Source of the DNA: Azospirillum canadense
GTDB taxonomy: Bacteria > Pseudomonadota > Alphaproteobacteria > Azospirillales > Azospirillaceae
DNA: 64,000 nt
Direction of reading: 5' to 3'
NCBI RefSeq assembly: GCF_025961225.1
Contig: NZ_JAOQNG010000003.1
Location: 639,887 to 703,886 of the forward strand
This document shows, one piece after another, positions 15,086 through 24,094 of the stretch. Position 1 is the stretch's first letter. Each line of letters opens with the position of its first letter. The notes under the pieces were generated by a model. The model did not search any database. It saw only the letters and a list, made by a program, of their open reading frames with translations, and was not told the DNA's origin. The position numbers and the translations under genes are program-made.

Positions 15086-17259
15086 AGCCAGTTCCCGATC
15101 AGCAGAAAGGCGGCCCAGTAGCCCGGGTGTTGATAGCGCAGGTCCTTCAGCATGGCGAGTTGGGCCTGGCGCAGCGCCTCGGCTTTGCCCGGCCCTCCCG
15201 CGGCGAGCCGGCGATAGAAGTCGGCGATCAATTGGGAGGATGCTTGGTCGTTGATGAACCACAGCGACGCGAGTGCGCTGCGTGCCCCCGCCTTGATCGC
15301 CACTCCGGCAAGCCCCAGCGCCGCACGGTCGTCGCCGGCCGCGGTCTGACAGGCGCTGAGGGTCAGCAGCTCGACCGGCTCCTCCCGGTACTGGCTCAGC
15401 TTTACGAAGCTCTCCAACTGGTCCATGCTGAGCCGCCCGTCGTAGGCTAGGATGTAGCTGTCGCGCGCCTCCGGTTCAAACTTGCCATGCGAGGCGATGT
15501 GGACGATGGAGTAGGGCGCAGCGTTGAGTTCCCGGCCGACCCGATCGATCACGAAAGAGCGGTTTTCGAGGACCGTTCCTCCCAGCGTGCCGTGTATGGT
15601 GGCGATCTCGGACTCCACGAAGGGCAGTGGCGGGAACCCCTGCACGCTTTCCGTCAAGCCGGCCAGCAGAAGTTCGGCTTGTTGAACGGTCAGCGGTTTC
15701 GGCTCCATGAGGCTGAGGCCAGGGGTCACCGCCAGCGCGTAGCGCTCCACGAGGAAGCCGTTCCCGTCGTGGACAGCCGCGAGAGGAACACTGCGCAAGG
15801 GACCATCCGGAACAAGGACCAGCGTGTTCACCCCGCGCCTGTCCAGGAGCGGCGCGAGCGGCCGAACCAGCCAATCGTACAAGGTCCGGGCGTCGCTCAT
15901 GAAAAGGGAGCTGGTCCGCTGCTCCAACCGCCGGCGGAAGTTGGTCGCCACCGCGCCGATTTCGGCGGCGCCGACGGGGACGGTGGCTTGGTGAAGCCCG
16001 TCCGGGAGGCTGAGCAGCAGTTCCAACCGGTCGGGAAGCAGGATGGGGTAGAGAACGGCGGTGCCGGGGGCCAGAGGGTCAATGGCCCTGACCTTGGCCT
16101 TCTGTGCCGCAACGCAGTCATCCTGAAAATAATCCTCCAGTTCCGCCGCCTTCAGCTGTTCCAGGGCGTCGCGGGCGGCGACGAGGTGTTTTTGCGCCTG
16201 GGGCGTGCCCCGCAGGACGGACGCCTGCCGAAGCCGAAGGTCGGCGAATTCCAGGTAAACCGGCCCGATGGCCTCGCGGAACAGGGACCCATAGCCGCCG
16301 TAGGCGCGCAGCAGGTCGGAGCGAATGCGGCGAATGGCGGCGATCGCGGCATCGTAGGACGCCAGGGCCTCGCCAGTGCGGCCCTGGCTCCGGTGGAGCC
16401 GGCCCGCTTGCCAATGCCAGCGGAAGAGCAGGTCCGCGGCCATGATTTCCTGGGCCAGGAAGACCGCCTCGCGCGTCAGGGTGAGCGCATCGTCCGGGCG
16501 CCCTAAGCGTTCGTACAGCGTCCCCAGATAGCCGCGCGCGGCCGACAGCGAGCGCCGGTCTCCGGCTGTTCGCGCCAAAGTGGCGGCTTTTTCAAGGGAG
16601 TCGCGGCAACGGCGGACCAAGTCGCCGCGGTTCTGCCGCGCCGCGGCCTGCACGTCCATCAGGGCGACGCCGTGGGCGACGAGCAAAAACGCCTTCCGAT
16701 CGTCATCGGGGATCGCCATGAGGTCGGCCTCCGCCTCCCTGAGCAAGGTTTCCGCCTCCGCCGGTGCGTTCGTGGCGGCAAGCCGGCGGGCGGCGTTGAT
16801 GCTGGCCGTCGCGGCAAGGGCCGGATCGCCCGCACGCCGCGCCAGCGTGGCGCTCTGCCGCAAGGCATCCGCGGCATCCGGCATGTCGCGCAGCCGGCCC
16901 AGCGTGTTGAGCGCCGCGGCCTGGGTGCGCTCCTGACCCGGCTTTGCCCGGGCGATGAGTTCGTCGAGCGTGCGGGCCCATTGCGCCCGGGCCTGGCTGT
17001 CCAAGGTGCCCGCGGTGGCGACGTCCGCCACGGCAGCGTCGATGGCCGCGAGGAGGGAAGCGTCGCCCGCCTGTTCCGCCAGACGCCGCGCCTCGGACAA
17101 CTCAGTCAGGGACTGCTTGATCTTGCCGGCGGCCCGGTGCGCCTCGGCCCGTCGCGCAAGCGCGTCGGCCGCTGCCGCCATGTCCTCGGCATGGGGCGTC
17201 TCTGTTGTCAGCGGAAAAAGGACCGCCAGCGCGCATCCCAGCAGAGAGGCCCGGTTCAT
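15082..17259 (-). CDS. TPR-CHAT domain protein (caspase-like protease), secreted
   Basis: A 725-residue protein, first gene of a minus-strand operon. The ATG at 17259 has GGGGAGGG 6 nt upstream and opens a signal peptide (MNRASLLGCALAVLFPLTTETPHA). Residues ~30-380 are helical TPR-type repeats (NTLGRL, ARGYLGTLYERLGRPDDALTL, WQAGRLHRSQGRTGEALASYD). The C-terminal CHAT domain carries the caspase-like dyad: His591 in HIASHGKF and Cys637 in LSACQTAAGD. It ends in the usual HPGYWAAFLLIGNW. CHAT proteins are clan CD proteases in several characterised cases, with TPRs acting as sensor or partner-binding modules. The neighbours suggest a periplasmic protease acting on the TPS exoprotein or on secretion quality control. 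The substrate is inferred, not shown. Confidence 0.9.
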   Translation of the reverse strand: MNRASLLGCALAVLFPLTTETPHAEDMAAAADALARRAEAHRAAGKIKQSLTELSEARRLAEQAGDASLLAAIDAAVADVATAGTLDSQARAQWARTLDELIARAKPGQERTQAAALNTLGRLRDMPDAADALRQSATLARRAGDPALAATASINAARRLAATNAPAEAETLLREAEADLMAIPDDDRKAFLLVAHGVALMDVQAAARQNRGDLVRRCRDSLEKAATLARTAGDRRSLSAARGYLGTLYERLGRPDDALTLTREAVFLAQEIMAADLLFRWHWQAGRLHRSQGRTGEALASYDAAIAAIRRIRSDLLRAYGGYGSLFREAIGPVYLEFADLRLRQASVLRGTPQAQKHLVAARDALEQLKAAELEDYFQDDCVAAQKAKVRAIDPLAPGTAVLYPILLPDRLELLLSLPDGLHQATVPVGAAEIGAVATNFRRRLEQRTSSLFMSDARTLYDWLVRPLAPLLDRRGVNTLVLVPDGPLRSVPLAAVHDGNGFLVERYALAVTPGLSLMEPKPLTVQQAELLLAGLTESVQGFPPLPFVESEIATIHGTLGGTVLENRSFVIDRVGRELNAAPYSIVHIASHGKFEPEARDSYILAYDGRLSMDQLESFVKLSQYREEPVELLTLSACQTAAGDDRAALGLAGVAIKAGARSALASLWFINDQASSQLIADFYRRLAAGGPGKAEALRQAQLAMLKDLRYQHPGYWAAFLLIGNWL

Positions 17260-17407
17260 GGGCATCCCTCCCCAATATCCGATCGGCGGGCCGGGGGCCG
17301 CCTGAAACCCAGTGTACGCTTCCACGACGCGGTCTCGACACCGCGCAGAGGCGGGTGGAATTCAGCCTTTTGGTCAATGCCCGACCCCAGGCCTGGGGAT
17401 GGGCAAG

Positions 17408-17440
17408 AAAGAGGCCCCGCGCGGAGCGCGGCGCCCAGGG
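17408..17440 (-). terminator. Rho-independent terminator after second RTX remnant
   Basis: Minus-strand stem GGCGCCGCGC / GCGCGGGGCC with loop TCC, followed by TCTTTCTT. It is homologous in sequence and position to the hairpin at 5710-5750. Confidence 0.6.
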
Positions 17441-17474
17441 TTCCCACCACGAAACCTGAGAGAGACCGCCGTGA

Positions 17475-17838
17475 TCAGCCCAAAAGGGCATTCACCGCGG
17501 TGGTGTCGAAGGATGCCCCATCGCTGTAGGGAGCGGTGACGACGGCGTCGGCCGGCAGTTCGGCCAGCGCCACGCCCTGCGGCAGCACCGCGTTGCCGCC
17601 GCCGAAGTCCACCACCGTGCCATCGGCGTTCTGGCTGAGCGCCGGCGCACCGGCGCCGTTCATATCGGCCGACACAATGATGGTGTCCTCACCCGGCGTG
17701 GCGTCGGTGAAGGTGTCCACGCCGCGGCTTGGCGCGAACATGCACCCATCCGCGCCGGCCCCGCCGGTCAGCGTGTCGTTGCCGACGCCGCCCCATAGAT
17801 CGTCAAACCCCGCCCCGCTGACCAGCGTATCGTGACTT
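17475..17838 (-). pseudogene. RTX protein C-terminal remnant, truncated by IS110
   Basis: An open minus-strand frame running in from the IS110 edge: DTLVSGAGFDDLWGGVGNDTLTGGAGADG, then the same acidic C-terminal region as 5785-6084 (GVDTFTDATPGEDTIIVSADMNG). Two nonapeptide-like repeats remain. The 5' part is lost: the IS110-1 element begins at about 17839 within a repeat. It is a paralogue of the RTX remnant upstream of tpsA, and the duplicated block includes the downstream terminator. It was probably a type I secretion substrate. Confidence 0.72.
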
Positions 17839-17917
17839 TGATGAGATGGACGTCCCCCGTTTTCGGCACGGCAGTGCCAGATAACGGACAGGTTCCTCTC
17901 ATGACGGGAGTTGTGCC

Positions 17918-18946
17918 ATGACTGCGGCGTTTATCGGTCTCGATCTGGCGAAGTCGGTGTTCCAGGTCCACGGCGTCGACGTCCACGGCAAGGTGGTGAC
18001 GACCAAGCGGCTGCGCCGGGATGCGATGCTGGTGTTCTTCGCCACCCTGACGCCGTGCGTGGTCGGGATGGAGGCTTGTGCCGGGTCGCATTTTTGGGCG
18101 CGCGAGATCGCCCGGTTCGGCCACGCGGTGCGCCTGATGGCGCCCCAGTACGTCCGGCCCTACGTGAAGCGCCACAAGACCGATCGGGCCGACGCGGAGG
18201 CGATCTGCGAGGCCGTGCAGCGGCCGAGCATGCGCTTCGTGCCGGTCAAGACCGAGCAGCAGCAGGGCACCCTGGTGGTCCACCGGGTGCGCGAGGTGCT
18301 GGGCGCCCAGAAGACGCAGGTGATCAACGCGTTGCGTGGGCACTTGGCCGAGTTCGGCATTGTCGCGCCGCAGGGGGCCGGCAAGGTTGCCGAATTGACC
18401 GCCGTGCTGGCCGACCCGGAGGACACGCGGATTCCCGCCCTGGCCCGGGAGGTCCTTCAAGGCTTGGTCGACCACCTGCGCGACACGGAACGGCGGGTCG
18501 GCGAATTGGACGCTCGGCTGGCCGAGCAGGCCAAGGAGGATGAGGTGTGCCGGCGGCTGATGACGGTCCCGGGCATCGGGCCGGTCACCGCGACGGCGCT
18601 GGCCGCAACGATCGGCGACGCGACCGTCTTCGCATCGGGCCGCCACTTGGCGGCGTGGCTCGGCCTGGTGCCGCGCCAGCACGCGAGCGGCGGCAAGGAG
18701 CGCCTGGGCGGAATCTCGAAGGCGGGCGACGGCTACCTGCGCCGGATGCTGGTGAATGGCGCCCGGACGGTGATGCGCTGGCAGGGCAAGACCGCGCCCT
18801 GGCTGGCCGGGCTGCTGAGCCGCCGCCCCTTCAACGTCGCGGTGGTAGCTCTGGCCAACAAGCTGGCCCGCACCGCCTGGGCCGTGATGACCCGTGGCGA
18901 GGACTACCGGCGGCCCGGCACGGCGGCCGAACCGGCTGCGGCGTGA
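17918..18946 (+). CDS. IS110 family transposase (IS110-1, copy A)
   Basis: A 342-residue DEDD-type transposase of the IS110/IS1111 group. The N-terminal RuvC-like domain begins GLDLAKSVFQVHGVD and includes GMEACAGSHFWA and the acidic pair in KTDRADAEAI. The C-terminal Transposase_20 domain contains VPGIGPVTATALAA and the LGLVPRQHASGGKERLGG motif with its serine-type region. This group is now known to be guided to targets by an element-encoded non-coding RNA. The reading frame is intact and identical to the copy at 37589-38617. Confidence 0.95.
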   Translation: MTAAFIGLDLAKSVFQVHGVDVHGKVVTTKRLRRDAMLVFFATLTPCVVGMEACAGSHFWAREIARFGHAVRLMAPQYVRPYVKRHKTDRADAEAICEAVQRPSMRFVPVKTEQQQGTLVVHRVREVLGAQKTQVINALRGHLAEFGIVAPQGAGKVAELTAVLADPEDTRIPALAREVLQGLVDHLRDTERRVGELDARLAEQAKEDEVCRRLMTVPGIGPVTATALAATIGDATVFASGRHLAAWLGLVPRQHASGGKERLGGISKAGDGYLRRMLVNGARTVMRWQGKTAPWLAGLLSRRPFNVAVVALANKLARTAWAVMTRGEDYRRPGTAAEPAAA

Positions 18947-19014
18947 GACGGCCATGGGCGCGACGGCTTCCCCCCGTGATCCCGACCGGCGGCAGGGTAG
19001 CACCGTGCTCGCTC

Positions 19015-19065
19015 GGGCAAGGCCATGCCGCCTTCGGCGGTGGCCCTGGCGGGCCAGCCTTGCCC
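19015..19065 (+). ncRNA. Candidate structured RNA 3' of IS110-1 transposase (copy A)
   Basis: An outer stem GGGCAAGGC (19015-19023) / GCCTTGCCC (19057-19065) encloses two small hairpins (CCGCC-TTC-GGCGG and GGCCC-TGGC-GGGCC). It starts ~70 nt after the transposase stop. A second GGGCAAGG at 19086-19093 could compete for the same arm. The same architecture follows every IS110 transposase in the window. A role as part of the guide (seeker/bridge) RNA, or as a 3' structure, is inferred. Confidence 0.45.
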
Positions 19066-19450
19066 TGCGTTGTGCGCGGTGCTTTGGGCAAGGGCAGGTC
19101 GGGACGAAGAGGTGGTCCCGGCAGTCGAACAAAGAGGTTGGACGATGAAACGACAATGATCAGGGCCGCGCTGGTCACCGGATCGGCGACCTGAGCGCAG
19201 GACGACAAGCTCTCCTTCGGTTGCGAGGGCGATGGACGATGTGATGGCACAACCGGTCGGACCGGGATCGGCCAAGCCCGTCTGCAACAACGAGCCGACG
19301 AGCTCGCGACGTTGATTGGGCGTCGATCCGCGGATCTCATCAAGGCCAGCAGCTCACGGGCTGCAACCGTAGGCCGGATCGATGGCAGCAACCGACTTCT
19401 CAAGCCGCCATGTCGAAAAACGCTCTTGCAGGGCGGGGGGCGTCCATAGA

Positions 19451-20557
19451 TGTTGCAGCGAGGTGACTTCGGTCGCAGGAAGCTCTTTCCCGGCCTTCTG
19501 ATTACGCGACGCGGACGGAGTCCGGGCGTCCGAGGTCGAGCATGCGGTTCAGCATCCGGATCGCGATAGCGATCTCGGCTTTTCGCCGTTCCTCGGTACG
19601 GAACCGCAAGCCGTCGCCGAGGACGCGTTTCCAGCGGCGGAAGACCGCCTCGACCGGTGCGCGGACGTTGTTCCGGCAGGCCTTCTGCCACGCCATGCGT
19701 CCGTGCTCGGCGATGGACCGCAGGTGCCGATCGCGCTGCGTTGGGTTGGTCGCGGCGGTCGCGCTGGGCACCGCGGTGGAGCGAGGCGGCACGACCACGG
19801 CGGCGTCCGGCGTGTGCGCGGCCACGGCTTCGGTCACGCCGGTCTGCCCATATGCGCCATCGGCGACGAACGCGGCGAGGGGCTTCTCAATCTGGTCGAG
19901 CAGCGGGCCGACCTGCGAACCGTCATCGACATCGTGATCGGTCAGGCTCGCCGCCACAATCCGCCCGGTGACCGCATCCACGCCGACATGCAGCTTCTTC
20001 CAAGCGCGGCGGCGCTGGGTTCCGTGCTTTTCGCCCAGCCACTCGCCCGGCCCGCACAGCTTCACGCCGGTGCTGTCGACCAACAGCTCCACGGCTCCGG
20101 CCGAGGAGACCGGCACGACCGGCAAGCGCACGATCTTGGCGCGCCGGCTTGAGGGTCGAATGATCCGGAATGGCCAGCTCTACACCGAGCAGCCGGACGA
20201 TGGAGCCGACCAGCCCTTCGGTCTGGCGCAGCGGCAGCCGGAAGACAGCCCGCAAGGCCAGGGCCGCCGTGATCGCCAGGTCCGAGTAGGTTCGTTGACC
20301 GCCCGGCGTGGTCCGCGTCTCCGCCCGCCAGCGCGCGACGGCCTCCGGCGTGAACCAGACCGTCAGGCTGCCGCGCGCCCGAAGCCCCGCGTCGTACTCC
20401 GCCCAGTTGCGAACCCGATGCCGCTGCTTCGGGATGTGATGGCGACGCGACGCGTTGGCTTTGAACGGCATGGGGCGGAACAGCGCGCGGAAGGAGGGGG
20501 AATGTCCCTTCCTACGCCCTCATCCCCAGTTCGGCAACGGGCAGCCTCGATGCAACA
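19451..20557 (-). mobile_element. IS5 family element (IS427-like), complete ends
   Basis: Terminal inverted repeats TGTTGCAGCGAGG (19451-19463) and the complement of TGTTGCATCGAGG (20545-20557) define a 1.1-kb element. Its left end directly touches IS110-1. The single transposase gene is frameshifted. Confidence 0.8.
19502..20471 (-). pseudogene. IS5 family transposase with one frameshift
   Basis: The ATG at 20471 opens MPFKANASRRHHIPKQRHRV, a typical IS5 N-terminus (DUF4096-like, RQTEGLVGSIVRLLG, PDHSTL). After PDHSTL the frame is lost at about 20150 by one apparent extra A in CTCAAGCCGG. The next frame continues with RRAKIVRLPVVPV, LLVDSTGVKL, DGAYG (DDE residues) and ends ..LDLGRPDSVRVA at 19502. 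There is no slippery heptamer at the site, so loss of function by indel is more likely than programmed frameshifting. Confidence 0.82.
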
Positions 20558-20709
20558 AGATCGCCGTGCGCCGTTCGATCCGAACGCTCGGTGGTCGCGG
20601 TCGAAGAGCAGTGCGGGCAGCGCATACGGCACCTCCTGAAGGGAGGTGTTCCTCTACGGCAGCGCCGGCGCGAGGATCAAGCTGGCGCAAAACCTGCCGC
20701 AACCTCTCA

Positions 20710-22011
20710 CTATACCCCCGTCAAGCACGAAACTCCGGATAGTCCCGCTAGTATTCTCGGCATTTGCGCCAGCCCTGGCACAGAACGATACACATTCTGT
20801 ATCACCGCTTCCCATGTGAGACCTTGCGCGTACCTGTGGGCGCCAGCCCCCAGTTCTTCTCGCAGGCCATCATTTTCAAGCGCGCTGAGCGCCTGCCCCA
20901 AGCGGGATACCACGATATCGCGACCCGCTCCCTTGGTCGAAACGACAATCCCCGACGTGGCGTTCACCAGATTGCCTGGTCCCCCAAGGTCCACGCACAC
21001 AACGGGAAGCCCATTGCCCATGGCCTCCAGGACGACGTTGCCGCTCGAGTCATGCAGACTTGGGAACAGGAGGAGGTCGTGCCGGCGATAGAGCCTGAAG
21101 AGGGCCGGTTGGGGCAGATGATCAATCCATGTGATGCGTCGCTCGATGCCCAGCGACCGCGATAATCCTACAAGCCGGCTTTTGTCGCGGCCTCGCCCGA
21201 CAATGGTCAATTCAACGTTGGCATTCCGCAGCAGCGCGTTGTGAACGGCGCGGATCGCAAAATCGGCTCCCTTGAAATGAAGAAGGCGCCCCACGAACAA
21301 TGCCTTCAACGGGGCTTGCGGGTGTTTTGAGCGCGCGACACCGTTTATTGGGGCGATCGCTTCACGCTCCAGCCCGATTTCCCATCCGATCTTCACCTTG
21401 TGCCGGTACTTGGAAGGAACGAGGCGCGCCGAATCTTCCGTTTTCGCATAGATTACCGACGCCATCCTGAACGTGTGGCGCATGAGGGGAGCATGGCGGA
21501 TGGCGAAGTTTTGAAGATCGCGTGCAACATCCCACGCCCAACCCCGTAAGGAATAGTCGGTTCGGAGCCGGTAGGGCGCGCGCTCCCCCCCACCGATCGG
21601 CCCCAGCAGGAAGGGTATCCCGAGCTTCCCCATGAAACTCGGCTGTCGAACGCTGCCATAGGTGATGTGGTGAACGACGTCGAAGCACTCGACCGCGTGC
21701 AGAGTCCTGGCCCGCTTGTACGCCAGCCATTGCCAGGCCGGGCCGGCCAGCAGGAATTCCGCCAAGGGACTGCCGAACTTATACTTACCTGACGCCGCCG
21801 TGAGAAAAGGAGCATCCAGGTAGTGGAACTGCAAATTTGCGACGGAGCCGAGGGTGGCCATATAGTGCTCGATGGCCCGTCTCCCCCGCGGGTGGGTGAG
21901 CACATGCACGTCATGGCCAAGGGCGGCGAGACCGGTGGCCCAGTGCCACCCCACGCCGTCTTCCGAACCTCGGTGTGGCTCACACGCAAAAGCCGATAAT
22001 AGAATTTTCAT
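20710..22011 (-). CDS. Glycosyltransferase family 4 protein
   Basis: A 433-residue GT-B fold glycosyltransferase. The N-terminal acceptor domain opens MKILLSAFACEPHRGSEDGVGWHWA, with the glycine/serine loop common to this GT4 group. The C-terminal donor-binding domain has ALFVGRLLHFKGADFAIRA, ELTIVGRGRDKSRL and the E-x7-E region around SGNVVLEAMGNGLPVVCVD. GGAGG lies just before the ATG. Such enzymes add sugars from nucleotide donors to polysaccharide or lipid-linked acceptors at the cytoplasmic membrane. The gene is divergent from a polysaccharide deacetylase 610 nt away, so the pair looks like a surviving piece of an exopolysaccharide cluster between IS elements. Confidence 0.9.
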   Translation of the reverse strand: MKILLSAFACEPHRGSEDGVGWHWATGLAALGHDVHVLTHPRGRRAIEHYMATLGSVANLQFHYLDAPFLTAASGKYKFGSPLAEFLLAGPAWQWLAYKRARTLHAVECFDVVHHITYGSVRQPSFMGKLGIPFLLGPIGGGERAPYRLRTDYSLRGWAWDVARDLQNFAIRHAPLMRHTFRMASVIYAKTEDSARLVPSKYRHKVKIGWEIGLEREAIAPINGVARSKHPQAPLKALFVGRLLHFKGADFAIRAVHNALLRNANVELTIVGRGRDKSRLVGLSRSLGIERRITWIDHLPQPALFRLYRRHDLLLFPSLHDSSGNVVLEAMGNGLPVVCVDLGGPGNLVNATSGIVVSTKGAGRDIVVSRLGQALSALENDGLREELGAGAHRYAQGLTWEAVIQNVYRSVPGLAQMPRILAGLSGVSCLTGV

Positions 22012-22621
22012 CCCCCCTCCGAACCATTCAAAGCCTTCTAAACCGCCCCTATTAAACGACAGAACACGCGAGACTAGCGCTTCGCTAATTCGCAGTATTC
22101 CTTATGCACATCTCCGACGGCCAGAGTAATTTCAGATTTTATTTGCCGCTTTTGCACCAATGCATTCGGAACGATGCCGAAGCGCGAGGCGTTCTGCAAA
22201 TGAAAAAAAGGGGGAACCAATGGTTGAGAGAACCACCAGGAGAGCCGCGCTTCCGCATTGGTGGTATTTGAGCGATGGTCTTGCCGTTGGCGTGACTAAT
22301 TAGAATTGACGTCTTCCACACCGATAATGAGCAAAGGACGGAACGTGGCGCACAGCAGTGCCTTCCCGTTGTTAGCGTACCTTTCTAAAGGGTAAGGCGA
22401 CCAGCGAAGCGCAGCAGGACGTCGCGCCGTCTCCGGCGCGATAGGTTACAACCGCACTTGCCCCAACTGGCGCAAAATGCATCATTCTTATTCGAGGAGA
22501 TCACTCTACCCATATGCCATCCGTTCCGTTTCTTGAGGTTTGCGTATTGTTTCGGCAATCATGAACCAGCGCGTCCTTTCGCCATGTCGGTGTCCCACCG
22601 CCGCGCCACTGCAATGGGGCA
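22012..22621. promoter_or_regulatory. AT-rich divergent intergenic region
   Basis: About 610 bases without a supported gene between divergent surface-polysaccharide genes. The base composition is visibly more AT-rich than the flanks, especially 22020-22340. It probably holds both promoters. No operator, riboswitch or repeat could be fixed by eye. Confidence 0.4.
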
Positions 22622-23677
22622 ATGATGACGGATTGGAAAACATACGCTTACAAAGCACTGCTGTATGGCTTGCATTCAACGCGCATCTACAAGGCCGCGA
22701 AACGGGCCTACGCGGGAATGGGAGGGATCCTCACCTTCCATCGGGTGGTCGAGCCCAGAGGAGCGTTTTCCCCGAACGCCGCTCTTGAGGTCACTCCGGC
22801 CTTCTACGACACGATCATCGCACATTTGAAAGCTGGTGGCTGGAGGATCGTGACGATGACCGATCTGTGCCACTGTCTGCGCCGTGGATCGCCCACCGAT
22901 CATCTGGTGGCGCTGTCGTTCGATGATGGCTACCGTGACAACTTCGAAAACGCCTTTGCCATTTGCAAACGGCACGACGTCCCCATGACCATCAACGTGA
23001 CCACCGGCTTCATCAACGGAACCAGTTTTCCATGGTGGTATGCGGTTGAGGAGCTGTTACGGCATCGGGACAAGGTGATCTTCAACCGGTCCGGCAACAT
23101 GGTCACGCTTCCTGCCAAAACGCTGCCACAAAAGATGGCCGCATACCGGCTGTTATCCGCTGCTTTCAGCCACGCACTCCCCCGCGACATTGCTCAGTTG
23201 CTGGACAGTCTGGAAGTGCTGAACAGCGTCGACCTGCGATCTTACTGCCGCAACCTGCTGATGAACTGGGATATGGTCAAAACGCTGGCGGACAGTGGTC
23301 GGGTGGAGATCGGCGCCCATACCGTCACCCATCCGGCTCTCCGATTGTTGGAAGCGAACCATGCCGAAGCCGAGTTGGGCGCCAGCCGGGATGCCCTGGC
23401 GGCGATACTAGGCCGCCCGATCGAGCATGTCGCGTTCCCGTATGGAAGTCGGCAGGCGGTGGGGCGCCGTGAACTCGAGTTGGCCGCCAAACTCGGTTTC
23501 ACCTCGGCCGTTACCACGCGCCATGGCACGCTGCAGCCCGAACACCGCAGCCATCTGGCCGCACTGCCGCGCCTGACCGTGAATGGTCGTTACCAGTCGC
23601 TCAAGACCATCGACGTGTTCCTCAGCGGCACGTCGACCGCACTCGCCAACCGCTTCAATCGCGTGGTGAGCCAGTGA
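22622..23677 (+). CDS. Polysaccharide deacetylase (NodB homology) family protein
   Basis: A 351-residue member of carbohydrate esterase family 4. NodB-type motifs are visible: GGILTFHRVV near the N-terminus, LSFDDGYRDN (catalytic base and metal Asp pair), and EIGAHTVTHPAL (His-x3-His metal ligands), followed by RPIEHVAFPYGSR. Two ATG codons stand at 22622 and 22625; neither has a strong ribosome site, so the start is uncertain by one codon. There is no signal peptide. The family removes N- or O-acyl groups from polysaccharides. It pairs with the divergent GT4 gene as a polysaccharide modification fragment. Confidence 0.9.
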   Translation: MMTDWKTYAYKALLYGLHSTRIYKAAKRAYAGMGGILTFHRVVEPRGAFSPNAALEVTPAFYDTIIAHLKAGGWRIVTMTDLCHCLRRGSPTDHLVALSFDDGYRDNFENAFAICKRHDVPMTINVTTGFINGTSFPWWYAVEELLRHRDKVIFNRSGNMVTLPAKTLPQKMAAYRLLSAAFSHALPRDIAQLLDSLEVLNSVDLRSYCRNLLMNWDMVKTLADSGRVEIGAHTVTHPALRLLEANHAEAELGASRDALAAILGRPIEHVAFPYGSRQAVGRRELELAAKLGFTSAVTTRHGTLQPEHRSHLAALPRLTVNGRYQSLKTIDVFLSGTSTALANRFNRVVSQ

Positions 23678-24094
23678 TAGGGCCGGCGTGTGGCCTCAAT
23701 GCCGTTCCGACGAGACGGCTCGCGGCCTGTGGAGAGGAAAGTTCATTCACGGGTGGAGGACGCGCAACGGTTGATCCGCCCCGGGTTGCCCGGAGGTCCA
23801 GATTCTTGAGAGTTCAGACCGGTGATTACCGACCCTCCGGGCCTGAAACGGTCGATAGACTGGAACGCGTCGTCGGCTTTGAGGTCGGCCGCCAACTTGG
23901 TGCGTGCGCCCCCGGTTGAGGATTTGATCCGGACGTCCGGAGGGTGTTGTCAGGTTGGCGTGGGCGGGTCCCCCATGGCAGGCTGGTGGGCATGAACACG
24001 ATGCCCAACCCGTACCGCGGTTTCCGTTTTCCGGCTGAAATCATCAGTGAGGCCGTGTGGCTGTACCACTGCTTCAGCTTAAGTTTGCGTCGAG

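Larger units (their letters stand above)
17839..19450 (+). mobile_element. IS110 family (IS1111-type) element IS110-1, copy A
   Basis: Subterminal inverted repeats ATGGACGTCCCCC (17846-17858) and its near-complement at 19435-19447 lie a few bases inside the ends, as in the IS1111 subgroup. One transposase gene is followed by ~500 nt of non-coding 3' end. It interrupts an RTX gene on the left and abuts the inverted repeat of an IS5 element on the right. No target duplication is expected or seen. An identical copy lies inverted at 37085-38696. Confidence 0.85.
17838..19738 (+). repeat. Long inverted repeat arm A (pairs with 36797-38697)
   Basis: About 1.9 kb that reads as the reverse complement of 36797-38697 with no difference I could find. 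It covers IS110-1 plus the 3' part of an IS5 transposase. Coordinates in the two arms sum to 56535 throughout. Confidence 0.9.

Noticed and set aside
13226..17529. Plus-strand open frames (up to 421 codons) opposite the cyclase and CHAT genes
   Set aside because: Low-complexity shadow frames; the minus-strand genes show complete domains and coupled start/stop codons.
20121..20180. Programmed frameshift in the IS5 transposase
   Set aside because: No slippery heptamer or stimulatory hairpin at the shift; a single extra base fits simple mutation.
22380..22460. Riboswitch or sRNA in the divergent polysaccharide gap
   Set aside because: Only a short GC hairpin (GCGCCG/CGGCGC-like) was visible; no known aptamer core.
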